A stretch of DNA of 47,452 bases from Verrucomicrobiales bacterium (lineage in GTDB: Bacteria > Verrucomicrobiota > Verrucomicrobiia > Verrucomicrobiales > DEV007), in assembly GCA_021648365.1 (NCBI GenBank), contig JAKISY010000027.1:1-47452 (forward strand). Direction: 5' to 3'. This document shows positions 15,876 to 23,721 of this stretch, piece after piece. Every line of letters begins with the position of its first letter. The first letter of the stretch is position 1. Made by a program: the position numbers and the translations under genes. The notes below the pieces were generated by a model. That model ran no database searches and was not told the origin of the DNA. It saw only the letters and a program-made list of their open reading frames with translations.

Positions 15876-15946
15876 CATGGGCTGGAGCCGTAGTGAAACG
15901 GAGACAGCCAGAGAAAAACACTCGGAGGCAAGCCCATGCTACGGGG
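15876..15946. repeat. CATGGGCT inverted-repeat element
   Basis: CATGGGCT at 15876-15883 pairs with AGCCCATG at 15931-15938, enclosing GGAGCCGTAGTGAAAC and ACTCGGAGGCA. It fills the gap between the pseudouridine synthase and small-basic-protein genes and resembles the CATGGG hairpin at 997-1015, so a dispersed palindrome family is likely. Confidence 0.5.
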
Positions 15947-15950
15947 TGCT

Positions 15951-16106
15951 TTAGGCGTCGGGCTTGGTTTTTGGTAAACCTAGAGGCGTGGTGCCTTCTT
16001 TCCATTCGCCGCGCTCGCGCATGAGTTTGATGCGTTCGAAACGTTTCAAGACGCTGCGTTTTGAACCAACGCTTTTTGAACCTTTAAGACTGGGATGTTG
16101 AGACAT
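15951..16106 (-). CDS. Small basic protein of the Chlamydiae/Verrucomicrobia type (TIGR04137-like)
   Basis: A 51-residue, Lys/Arg-rich product. It begins MSQHPSLKGSKSVGSKR, continues with VLKRFERIKLMRERGEW and ends GLPKTKPDA. I recognise this as the small basic protein family restricted to Chlamydiae and Verrucomicrobia (TIGR04137). Its function is not established; the charge suggests nucleic-acid or ribosome association. The start ATG 16106 is fixed by the conserved MSQHPSL N-terminus. It lies upstream of the pseudouridine synthase on the same strand, separated by the CATGGGCT palindrome. It is easily missed because of its length and is the best phylum marker in the window. Confidence 0.85.
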   Translation of the reverse strand: MSQHPSLKGSKSVGSKRSVLKRFERIKLMRERGEWKEGTTPLGLPKTKPDA

Positions 16107-16199
16107 GGTGCCTGAAATTGAATGTTTTTTACTTAGTTTCTTCGAGGGGCGGCGAATTTAGACGCAAAAGGGGAGATGTGCAAGCGATGCTTGTTTTTT

Positions 16200-16791
16200 T
16201 TCAGTGGGAAGGTGGGGGGACGGTGAGGGAGGGCATGGAGGACATGAAGTAGATTTTTTTGGAGCAGATGAAGAGGGCGATATAGCTACGGAAAAGCGCT
16301 GAAAAACACGGAAAAGAATTTCATGAGTGCGGAGGAAGAGTAGGAGAGGCTATTTACATGGATGGGGAGGATGAAGAGGATTGGAATGACATCGGGGAAG
16401 CTTGAAAAACGCTGAGTAGGAGAAGATCGGCTCACGCAGAGACGCGGAGGCGCAGAGGAAGAAGTTCACATGGATGAACAGGAATAACAGGATGGGAGTG
16501 GGGGAGAAGTTTGACGGGTGAAGTTCGAAGTTTGAAAGGCGGCTGATGCACTGTGAACGTGCAGGAATTTCTTAACCGAAAAGTCTTCTTCATGTGCTTC
16601 ATGCCGTTGCTGTCGGCTGTCTTCGCTACGCTTCGGCTCATGGTGGATGACTTTTTCTTCTCTTCCTCTGCGCCTCTGCGTGAGAATCTCTTATTCCTTT
16701 TGCGTGACCTCTCTCGGTTTGGAACTATGGGGGTATTTATTATCGAATAAATTTCTTAACCGAAAAGTCTTCTTCATGTGCTTCATGCTCT
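16200..16791. repeat. Gene-free mosaic of four periodic repeat families
   Basis: No gene is seen. The stretch contains a CACGGAAA-family fragment (16285-16317), an ACATGGATG... element (about 16355-16380 and 16464-16496), and a CGCAGAG-type arm (16431-16464). The inverted CGCAGAG partner is at 16653-16688 (CCTCTGCGCCTCTGCGTGAG). A 39-bp exact direct repeat occurs at 16566-16604 and 16750-16788 and contains CTTAACCGAAAAGTCTTC. The second 39-bp copy runs into a CATGAAG-family arm that forms the 3' end of the RND gene. Confidence 0.75.
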
Positions 16792-19700
16792 TCATGGTGA
16801 TTTTTTTTTCATGGTGCTCGGTTTGGGGGAGGCTGAGGGTTGTTGGTAGAGGGATTTGATGTCTTCGAGGATGAGGTAGTTGATCGGCACGAGGAAGAGG
16901 GTGATGATCGTGGCAAATAGGATGCCGTAACCGAGGCTGATTGCCATGGGGATGAGGATTTGCGCTTGGGTGCTTTTCAACTGCAGTAGGGGGTAGAGCC
17001 CGGCAAAGGTGGTGATGGAGGTGAGCAGGATGGCGCGGAAGCGGGCGGTTCCTGCAATTTGCACGGCGGCGAATACGGAGAGTCCTTCTTCTTTGACTTT
17101 GCGGTTGATGAAATCGACGAGCACGAGGCTGTCGTTGACCACTACTCCGGAGAGCGCCAACATGCCAAACTCGCTGAGTTTGCTGAGGCTGTGGCCTTCG
17201 ATCAGGTGTCCGAGCACGGCGCCGATGAGGCCGAAGGGAATGACTGACATGACGATCAGGGGCTGCACGTAGGAGCGGAAGGGGATGGCGAGCATGGCGT
17301 AGATGCCAAAAACGATCAATAGGATGCCGGCGAGCATGGCGGTATTGGCTTCGCGTTCGTCTCGGGCTTCGCCTTCGAAGCTGTAGCGCATGCCGGGGTA
17401 GTCGCGCATGAGCTGCTGCAGGTATTGGCTGAGATCTAGGCGGATGGCATCGAGGTCGGCATTTTTTTTGTCGGCATCGGCACGGATGTTGAGGGCGCGA
17501 TGGCGGTCGATGCGCTGGATGCGAGGAAAACTACGCCCGATGGTGGCTTGGGCGACGGTGGTGAAGGGGACTTCTTCTCCGTTGCTGGTGCGGATGCGCA
17601 TGTGGTCGAGGCTAGCGAGGGAGCGGCGGGCGTCCTCGGGGTAGCGCATCATGACGCGGACTTCGTCACGTCCGCGTTGTAGGCGTTGGATTTCTTCGCC
17701 GAAAAAGGCTTGGCGCACTTGGCGAGCGAGGTCTGCCATGGTGAGTCCGAATTGTTCAGCTTCGGGTTTGATGCGTAGCTGGATCTCGGCGCGGCTTTGA
17801 TCGAGGCTATCGGAGATGTCGAAGAGGCCGGTGTAGCTGGTGAGTTGTTTGCCGATACGCGAGGCTGCGTCGGTGAGTTGTTCGGGATCGGGGCCGGTGA
17901 GTTGGATGTCGATGGGGTCGCGTCCGCGGAACATTTCTGCGCGGAAAAAAAGTTCTTTGGCTCCGATGATTTCGCCGATGCGTTGGCGCCAGTCTTTGAC
18001 GATGGCGACGGAGCTGATTTGTTTGCTACGTTTTTCGGGTGGGGTGAGGGTGAAGACCACTTCGCCGAGGTGACTTTGCCCTTGCGAACCTCGTGAGCGT
18101 GAGGAGGAGAGCCCCTGTCCACCAATACTGGTGATGTAGGCTTCGATCATGGAGTCGCCATTTTCATCGAGGTAGTCTTTTTGCAGGTCTCTGACGGTTT
18201 CTTCAATGCGCAGGATGTGGGATTGTGTGATGTGAAATGGGGTGCCTTCCTGCATGGTGAGTTTGCAGGTAACGGTCTCGCTTTCGATACGGGGGAAGGA
18301 GACTCGACTGATGCGCCCGCCAGCGATGAGTCCGAGAAAGAGGATGAGGATGCTGACGAAAAATGCTAAAGTGAGGTAGCGCCATTCTAGCGTCCAGTGA
18401 AGCAGGGGTTGATAGATTTTTTCGATCAAGAGCTCAAGACCGCGCGAGAAGAAGCGTTGTATTCGGTTGAAAAATCCGAGCAGGGCTGAGTGGATGCGGA
18501 GGATGAAAGTGGGTAGAATTTTTTGCCAGAAGGAAGGTTTTTTTTCCCTCAGGCTATGGGCGAGATGGGAGGGCAGGATAAGTTTGGACTCGATCAGGGA
18601 AAAGGCGAGCACGGCGATGACGACGATGGCGATTTGACCTTGCCACTTACCGTGGAATCCACTGCCTAGCATCATCGGAACAAAAGCGAGCATGGTAGTC
18701 AGTACTCCAAAAATCACTGGCACGGCGACTTCTTTTGAGCCTTCAATGGCGGCGGTCTGTGCGTCGATGCCTCGTTGGTTCCAGGTGTAAATATTCTCCC
18801 CACAGACGATGGCGTCATCGACGACTACGCCGAGCACTAAGATGAAGGCGAATAAGCTGACCACATTGATACTGACACCGAGGTAGGGCATCAGGGCTAG
18901 GGCGCCGAGAAAACAGACGGGGATGCCGATGACTACCCAGAAAGCTAGGCTGGGGCGTAGGAAAAGGGTCAACATGAGAAAGACCAAGACCATGCTTTTC
19001 CAGCCACTGCCGATGAGGGTGCTGAGGCGACCTTTGACGATTTTGGAGCGGTCGCCCCAGTAGTCGATGCCGACGCCATCGGGTAAGTGGGGGGCGCTTT
19101 CTGCTAAGTAGGTTTTGATGTCGGCGGCGATTGTGATGGCGCTTTGGTTGCCTTCGCGAGAGATGGCGATGAGCACGCAACGCTGTCCGTTGAAGCGGGC
19201 GATGAAGGGGTTTTCGTTGAAGTCATTGCTGACGGTGGCGATGTCGGCGAGGGTGATGCGCACGCCATCTTCTCGTGAGCGGATGACGATGTCTTCGAAG
19301 GCTTGCTGGTCGTAGGCGCGGCCTTTGGTGCGTAGGGCGATTTCTCCAGCAGCGGTTTTGAGGGTGCCAGCAGAGACGTCGATGGAGGAGTTGCGCAGGG
19401 CGCGGGCGACGGTATCGAAACTGAGTCCGTAACGGCGTAGGGTGTCTTCGTCGATTTCGATGACAATTTCGTAGGGGCGCACGCCTTGCAGTTGGGCGTC
19501 GGTGACCTCGGGTAGAGAGGCGATTTGTTCGCGCACCTGTTCGCCGAGGGTTTTGAGGTCGCGTTCGTTGAGGTCGCCGTAGAGCACGACGCCGATCACG
19601 GAGCGGTAGTTGGTCGAGAGGCTGATGGAGGGGCGTTCGGCGAGCTCCGGTAGGGTGGAGATGGAATCGACTTGTGATTTCACATCGTTGAGCACGTCGC

Positions 19701-20013
19701 GGCGGTCGTAATCGTCGTGGACTTCGACGCGGATGGAGGCGGAGTTTTCAGAGGCGAAGGAAGTGATGCGTTCGATACCTTCGACTTCGGCGATCGCTTC
19801 CTCGATACGGATGACGACGGATTCTTCTACTTCTTCGGGGGTGGAGCCTCGGTAGGGCACACTGATTTTGATGATGTTGCTCTCAAATTCGGGAAAAACT
19901 TCGAGCGGGATTTTTTTGGTGACCAGGCTGTAGATGCCAGCAATAGCAATAGCCGCCATCAGTAAATTGGCGGCGACTCCGTTGCGGGCAAACCAGGTGA
20001 TCAAGTTGTGCAT
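16792..20013 (-). CDS. RND-family efflux pump, inner-membrane subunit
   Basis: A 1073-residue AcrB-like, proton-driven transporter that exports substrates through an adaptor and an outer-membrane factor. The N-terminus MHNLITWFARNGVAANLLMA starts the first membrane helix. Porter-domain blocks such as YRGSTPEEVEESVV follow. The proton-relay pair appears as VLGVVVDDAIV near residue 400, and the C-terminal half repeats the layout with SGVVVNDSLVLVDF. The last residues (STMKKKSP) and stop are encoded by the edge of a CATGAAG-type repeat, so the natural C-terminus may have been replaced. The partner adaptor and TolC-like genes lie upstream on the same strand, but a repeat/GxxExxY insertion of about 890 bp separates them. 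Substrate unknown. Confidence 0.93.
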   Translation of the reverse strand: MHNLITWFARNGVAANLLMAAIAIAGIYSLVTKKIPLEVFPEFESNIIKISVPYRGSTPEEVEESVVIRIEEAIAEVEGIERITSFASENSASIRVEVHDDYDRRDVLNDVKSQVDSISTLPELAERPSISLSTNYRSVIGVVLYGDLNERDLKTLGEQVREQIASLPEVTDAQLQGVRPYEIVIEIDEDTLRRYGLSFDTVARALRNSSIDVSAGTLKTAAGEIALRTKGRAYDQQAFEDIVIRSREDGVRITLADIATVSNDFNENPFIARFNGQRCVLIAISREGNQSAITIAADIKTYLAESAPHLPDGVGIDYWGDRSKIVKGRLSTLIGSGWKSMVLVFLMLTLFLRPSLAFWVVIGIPVCFLGALALMPYLGVSINVVSLFAFILVLGVVVDDAIVCGENIYTWNQRGIDAQTAAIEGSKEVAVPVIFGVLTTMLAFVPMMLGSGFHGKWQGQIAIVVIAVLAFSLIESKLILPSHLAHSLREKKPSFWQKILPTFILRIHSALLGFFNRIQRFFSRGLELLIEKIYQPLLHWTLEWRYLTLAFFVSILILFLGLIAGGRISRVSFPRIESETVTCKLTMQEGTPFHITQSHILRIEETVRDLQKDYLDENGDSMIEAYITSIGGQGLSSSRSRGSQGQSHLGEVVFTLTPPEKRSKQISSVAIVKDWRQRIGEIIGAKELFFRAEMFRGRDPIDIQLTGPDPEQLTDAASRIGKQLTSYTGLFDISDSLDQSRAEIQLRIKPEAEQFGLTMADLARQVRQAFFGEEIQRLQRGRDEVRVMMRYPEDARRSLASLDHMRIRTSNGEEVPFTTVAQATIGRSFPRIQRIDRHRALNIRADADKKNADLDAIRLDLSQYLQQLMRDYPGMRYSFEGEARDEREANTAMLAGILLIVFGIYAMLAIPFRSYVQPLIVMSVIPFGLIGAVLGHLIEGHSLSKLSEFGMLALSGVVVNDSLVLVDFINRKVKEEGLSVFAAVQIAGTARFRAILLTSITTFAGLYPLLQLKSTQAQILIPMAISLGYGILFATIITLFLVPINYLILEDIKSLYQQPSASPKPSTMKKKSP

Positions 20014-20020
20014 GGAAGAG

Positions 20021-20062
20021 ATTTAAAATTTGAGATTTGAGATTTGAGATTTAAAATTTGAG
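20021..20062. repeat. ATTTGAG simple tandem repeat
   Basis: Copies of ATTTGAG or ATTTAAAATTTGAG lie immediately upstream of the RND gene start (20013). It forms an AT-rich simple repeat at the edge of the inserted module. Confidence 0.7.
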
Positions 20063-20076
20063 AGAGGAAGAGGATT

Positions 20077-20212
20077 CACCATGAAGCACATGAAGGAAAT
20101 GAAGAAGAGGGGGAGGGGAGAAGTTTTTTTGGGTGTAGCTCAAAGCTGTATTTGATAATTTACTGATTTTTATTATTAAGCCTTCATGAGCTTCAATATC
20201 TTCATGGTGAAC
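20077..20212. repeat. CATGAAG periodic repeat element, copy 1
   Basis: The left arm (20077-20110) has CACCATGAAGCACATGAAGG followed by AAATGAAGAAGAGG. The right arm (20180-20212) is its inverted form, CCTTCATGAGCTTC then ATCTTCATGGTGA. It borders the 3' end of the GxxExxY gene at 20246. Confidence 0.75.
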
Positions 20213-20245
20213 TCTTCCATTTTGTTTTGATGGAACGGGTCTGGA

Positions 20246-20617
20246 TTATAGCACAAAGCTTTTGATGCCGTCTTTCATCATGTTGACATTGAAGTTGAGT
20301 AGAAAGCCTTGTTTGATGCCAGAGAGTTTCATGTAGGTGAGTAACTGTGCCTCATGGATCCCTTTAAGCGACTCGACGGCTTTTAATTCTAAAATGATTT
20401 CATTCTCAACGAGGATGTCTATTCGATACCCACAATCTAGTTGGATGCCTTTGTATTCGACGGGCAGAGGCTGTTCCGATTTGAATGCGATATGGCTTAG
20501 GTGAAGCTCCCTCGCTAAACATTGTTGATAAGTTGATTCTAATAAACCAGGACCAAGTGTGCGGTGGACTTCAATAGCGCAACCTAAAACGTCATTTGAT
20601 AATTTACTGAATTTCAT
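20246..20617 (-). CDS. GxxExxY protein (PD-(D/E)XK nuclease-like) inserted in efflux operon
   Basis: The second GxxExxY-family protein of the window, 123 residues. The signature is G24-LL-E27-ST-Y30 in LGPGLLESTY. Candidate catalytic residues are Asp67 (YRIDILV), Glu77 and Lys79 (IILELKAV), so the nuclease-like core is intact. ATG 20617 is preferred over a longer frame to 20689, whose extra 24 residues read through a repeat arm. It lies between the adaptor gene (stop at 20908) and the RND pump gene (start at 20013), on the operon strand, with CATGAAG-type elements on both sides. It is divergent from the paralogue at 3860-4234, so it is not a recent copy. Function unknown. Confidence 0.87.
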   Translation of the reverse strand: MKFSKLSNDVLGCAIEVHRTLGPGLLESTYQQCLARELHLSHIAFKSEQPLPVEYKGIQLDCGYRIDILVENEIILELKAVESLKGIHEAQLLTYMKLSGIKQGFLLNFNVNMMKDGIKSFVL

Positions 20618-20677
20618 GGTTGGTCCTTTTGGTTGGTTTTTTGCGTGGTGCGGTTTGGGGTGGAAGAGGGGGATTTT

Positions 20678-20917
20678 ACCATGAAGCACATGTAGGACAT
20701 GAAGAAGAGGGAAGAAATTTTTTTTTGGTGGAGTTTATTAAGCAAATTGCTTAACCTTCATGAGCTTCGTGTTCTTCATGGTGAGATTCTTATTTTCTTG
20801 TTGGTATTATGCGGTGAGATGGAGAAGGGGGGGATTTTACCATGAAGCACATGTAGGACATGAAGAAGATGCGGGGAGTTTTTTTAACCTTCATGTGCTT
20901 TATGCTTTTAATGGTGA
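20678..20917. repeat. CATGAAG periodic repeat elements, copies 2 and 3
   Basis: Copy 2 has left arm 20678-20712 and right arm 20752-20785; copy 3 has left arm 20839-20873 and right arm 20886-20917. Both left arms contain ACCATGAAGCACATGTAGG and then ACATGAAGAAG; the right arms contain TTCATGAGCTTC or TTCATGTGCTTT and ATGGTGAG. The right arm of copy 3 overlaps the last codons of the adaptor gene, whose TAA stop at 20908-20910 lies within it. Confidence 0.75.
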
Positions 20918-22128
20918 GGCTCTTGTTTTTTTGTTGGTGGGATGCCGTCGATGGTGGGGGAGACTTGGGCGCCGTTGGCGGGGAAGGCTAATGGGGTGAG
21001 GCAGATGATCTCTCCGGGTTTGAGTCCTCCTTGCTCGCCGGCGGGGATGATGATGGATTTTTTGTCTGACCAAATGGGGGAGGTGGTTTGACGTCGGATG
21101 CGGTTTTTTTGATCGATGATGATGACTTCGTTGCCGGCGCGCACGGCTTGGCGCGGTAGCACAAAAACGTTTTCCAATTTTTTGGCTTGAATGGTGGCGT
21201 GGACAAAAAGTCCGATTTTGAGTGGGGGGCGATGCTGTTGATCTTTTTTATAAGGGTCATCGACTTGGGCGACGACAAACAGTTGTCGAGAGAGTTGATC
21301 GATGGCACCTTCGACTCGCACGATCTCACCTGTCCATTGCGCATTCTGTGCGCCGATCGAACCGGTGAGGGTGACTTTGGATTTAGCTTTATTTTTTTCG
21401 GCGGGGTTTTGATGGCGGTAAGATTCTGGCAGATCGATGAAGGCTAGTTGGCGATTGGTGAGGGGGAGGCGGATTTCGACGTAGTCCACGGCATAACAAC
21501 GTCCGAGTGAGGTGCCTGGCGAGACGTATTGGCCAATATCGACTTCTTTGCTTAGGATGCGTCCTGCGTAGGGGGCGCGAATGATCGTGCGCTCTAGGTC
21601 GCGTTGGGCACGGATGATGGATGCTTTGCTGGAGGCTAGGCGCGCTTCGGCTTCGGCGAGTTGTGGTATGCGTAAAACCAGTTCGCTGGGTTTTCCAGTT
21701 TTGCCGAGGCGTTTCCAGTTTTCGACGGCTTGCACGGCGCGGGCTTTTTCTTCTTCGAGCGCGGCTTTTGCTTGGGCGAGCGCGGCTTGGCTGATGGTGA
21801 TGGCGGTTTGATAGTTGAGCGGATCGATTTTTAATAACAGGTCTCCTTTTTCAAAAAATCCGCCTTCGCGAAAGGCGGGGGACATTTCTATGATGGTGCC
21901 GGCGACTTCGGGGATGAGGGTGGTGGTGGTTCTGGGGCGCACGGTGCCTCGGCTTTCGAGCTGGACTTGGTAGGATTGTGGTTGCAGTCGTGTGGCTTTG
22001 ACTTGGGTGACCACTGGAGGCATGGTGTGCTGGCGAGGTTCTGGTTTGCTGGCGACCAGATAGCGGTAGCCGCTGATCGCTAGGCCTAGCACGAGCAGGG
22101 GGAGTAGGAGGCGGAAAAAAGTTTTCAT
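20908..22128 (-). CDS. RND efflux periplasmic adaptor (membrane fusion protein)
   Basis: A 406-residue HlyD/AcrA-type adaptor linking the inner-membrane pump to the outer-membrane factor. A single N-terminal hydrophobic segment (FFRLLLPLLVLGLAISGY) anchors it. Next comes the lipoyl/barrel half-motif GTVRPRTTTTLIPEVAGTI, then an alpha-helical hairpin rich in Ala/Glu (about residues 115-175) and RAPYAGRILSKEVDIGQYV completing the lipoyl domain. Its ATG overlaps the TGA of the upstream outer-membrane factor gene by 4 bp, indicating translational coupling. The last residues (KKQEPHH) and the TAA stop lie in a CATGAAG-type repeat arm, so the original C-terminus may be altered. Confidence 0.92.
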   Translation of the reverse strand: MKTFFRLLLPLLVLGLAISGYRYLVASKPEPRQHTMPPVVTQVKATRLQPQSYQVQLESRGTVRPRTTTTLIPEVAGTIIEMSPAFREGGFFEKGDLLLKIDPLNYQTAITISQAALAQAKAALEEEKARAVQAVENWKRLGKTGKPSELVLRIPQLAEAEARLASSKASIIRAQRDLERTIIRAPYAGRILSKEVDIGQYVSPGTSLGRCYAVDYVEIRLPLTNRQLAFIDLPESYRHQNPAEKNKAKSKVTLTGSIGAQNAQWTGEIVRVEGAIDQLSRQLFVVAQVDDPYKKDQQHRPPLKIGLFVHATIQAKKLENVFVLPRQAVRAGNEVIIIDQKNRIRRQTTSPIWSDKKSIIIPAGEQGGLKPGEIICLTPLAFPANGAQVSPTIDGIPPTKKQEPHH

Positions 22129-23636
22129 GGTGAGGACTTGGGTAAGTTTTTCACGGGCTGGCTATGGGCGTCGCTGGGGTGATCGAAATCTCCTCCGAGG
22201 GCGAGGTAGAGGTCAACGCGGTTTTGCAGTCGTTGGTTTTTGATGCTAAGCAGGGTGCTGCGTGACGTGAAGGCACGTCGTTGGGATTCTAGCACGGTGA
22301 TGATATCGACTAAGCCGCGTTCGTATTGGGTGAGGGAAAGTTCTTCGGCGAGCAGGGCTTCTTTGGAGGCTTGCTTGAGGTGTTTTTCTTGTTGTTTGAA
22401 AAAGGCTTCGGCGGCGAGGGCGGTTTCGACTTCACGAAAGGCGGTGAGGGCGGTGTCTGCATATTGGGCGGCGAGTTCGTCGCGCTGGGCTTTGCTGAGT
22501 TGCACGTTGGCACGTAGGCGACCACCTTCGAAGAGCGGTTGGCTGAGGCCGTAACCGATGTTCCATACCAGGGCTTTGGGGTCGAGGATGTCTTGGTAGG
22601 CTTGGGTGGTGCTGGTGCCTCCACCGGCAGTGAGGCGTAGGGATGGGAGAAGGGCTTTGCGTGAGGCGGAGACGTTTTTGAGTGCGGCGTCGATGCGGTG
22701 CTCGGCGGCGACGATGTCGGGACGGCGTAGCAGCAGTTCGGAGGGTAGTCCGACGGGCACCGAGCGGGTGACTTTGGGGAAGCTGCGCAGCGCGGTGATT
22801 TTGCCAGAGGGGTAGTTGCCGAGCAGGGTTTCGAGGCGGCGTTGGGCGCCGTCGGCATCGCGTTGTTGCTGGGCGATGGAGGCTTTGGCGCGTGCGACGT
22901 CGGAGCGACTGAGGCTGATTTCGAGTGCGGTGCGATCATTGACGTCGCCAACTTCGAGTTTGCCGTCGAGGATTTCGAGGTTGGTTTCTAGGCTTTTGAG
23001 GGTTTGGCGGCTGAGTTCGGTTTGCATTCTGAACTCGATCAGGTCGAGGGTGGTTTTGATCACATCGGCGGCGAGCGAGAGGCGGCTGGCTTGGTAGTCG
23101 GCGGAACTGGCGGCGAGTTGATCTCGGCTGGCTTGTTGCAGATCGCTGAGACGGCCCCAGAGGTCGGTTTCCCATGCGATGTCTCCACTGAGCAAAAATT
23201 GATTGGCGGTGGTTTTTTGGAAGCGAGCACCGCGTAGGCGCTGGGAGCGATTGGAGTTTTGACCTAGCGAAAGCTGCGGGTAGCGGTCGGCGCCTGAGAT
23301 GCGCACTCGTGCACCAGCGGCGCGGACTCGTGCGGCGGCGGCGAGCAGTTGGTAGTTCTCATCGACTGCTTGGGATACCAGAGAGGTCAGCTCGGAGTTG
23401 TGGAAATCGTGAATCCAGGCGGTGGCGGCTTTTTGCGGCACTGCGATGGGCATGCCTTGCCAATGGTCTGGCGTTTGGGATGATAAATGGCCAGCAAGAG
23501 GGTTGCCGCCTGAGTCCAGCGTAAGACAGGCTGGAAGCACGCAGCAGGTAGCGAGTGTGAACAAGATGGCAGTTGGTCGATGGATGGCGTGCAGGCAGGT
23601 TGATAGGTGAACAATGGAACTCCAGAGAATGGACAA
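22125..23636 (-). CDS. Outer-membrane efflux factor, TolC/NodT family lipoprotein
   Basis: A 503-residue outer-membrane channel of the NodT/OprM type, completing the tripartite efflux system. The lipobox is LPAC with Cys37 after a hydrophobic stretch (TAILFTLATCCV). Family signatures include WIHDFHNSELTSLVSQAVDE, LLRRPDIVAAEHRI and the repeated helical regions with QAEL-like heptads. The start ATG 23636 leaves a long pre-hydrophobic region of 22 residues; no other ATG lies before the lipobox. It is the first gene of the operon and overlaps the adaptor gene by 4 bp. It is divergent from the amidase gene across about 85 bp that should hold both promoters. Confidence 0.92.
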   Translation of the reverse strand: MSILWSSIVHLSTCLHAIHRPTAILFTLATCCVLPACLTLDSGGNPLAGHLSSQTPDHWQGMPIAVPQKAATAWIHDFHNSELTSLVSQAVDENYQLLAAAARVRAAGARVRISGADRYPQLSLGQNSNRSQRLRGARFQKTTANQFLLSGDIAWETDLWGRLSDLQQASRDQLAASSADYQASRLSLAADVIKTTLDLIEFRMQTELSRQTLKSLETNLEILDGKLEVGDVNDRTALEISLSRSDVARAKASIAQQQRDADGAQRRLETLLGNYPSGKITALRSFPKVTRSVPVGLPSELLLRRPDIVAAEHRIDAALKNVSASRKALLPSLRLTAGGGTSTTQAYQDILDPKALVWNIGYGLSQPLFEGGRLRANVQLSKAQRDELAAQYADTALTAFREVETALAAEAFFKQQEKHLKQASKEALLAEELSLTQYERGLVDIITVLESQRRAFTSRSTLLSIKNQRLQNRVDLYLALGGDFDHPSDAHSQPVKNLPKSSP

Positions 23637-23721
23637 GGTTTTGTGCTTTGAGCAAGTTTAATCAGTTGAGTGTGGAATAAAGGAATTGGTAATAGGGGCT
23701 ATTTTTGGTAGAGGTGAGGTT

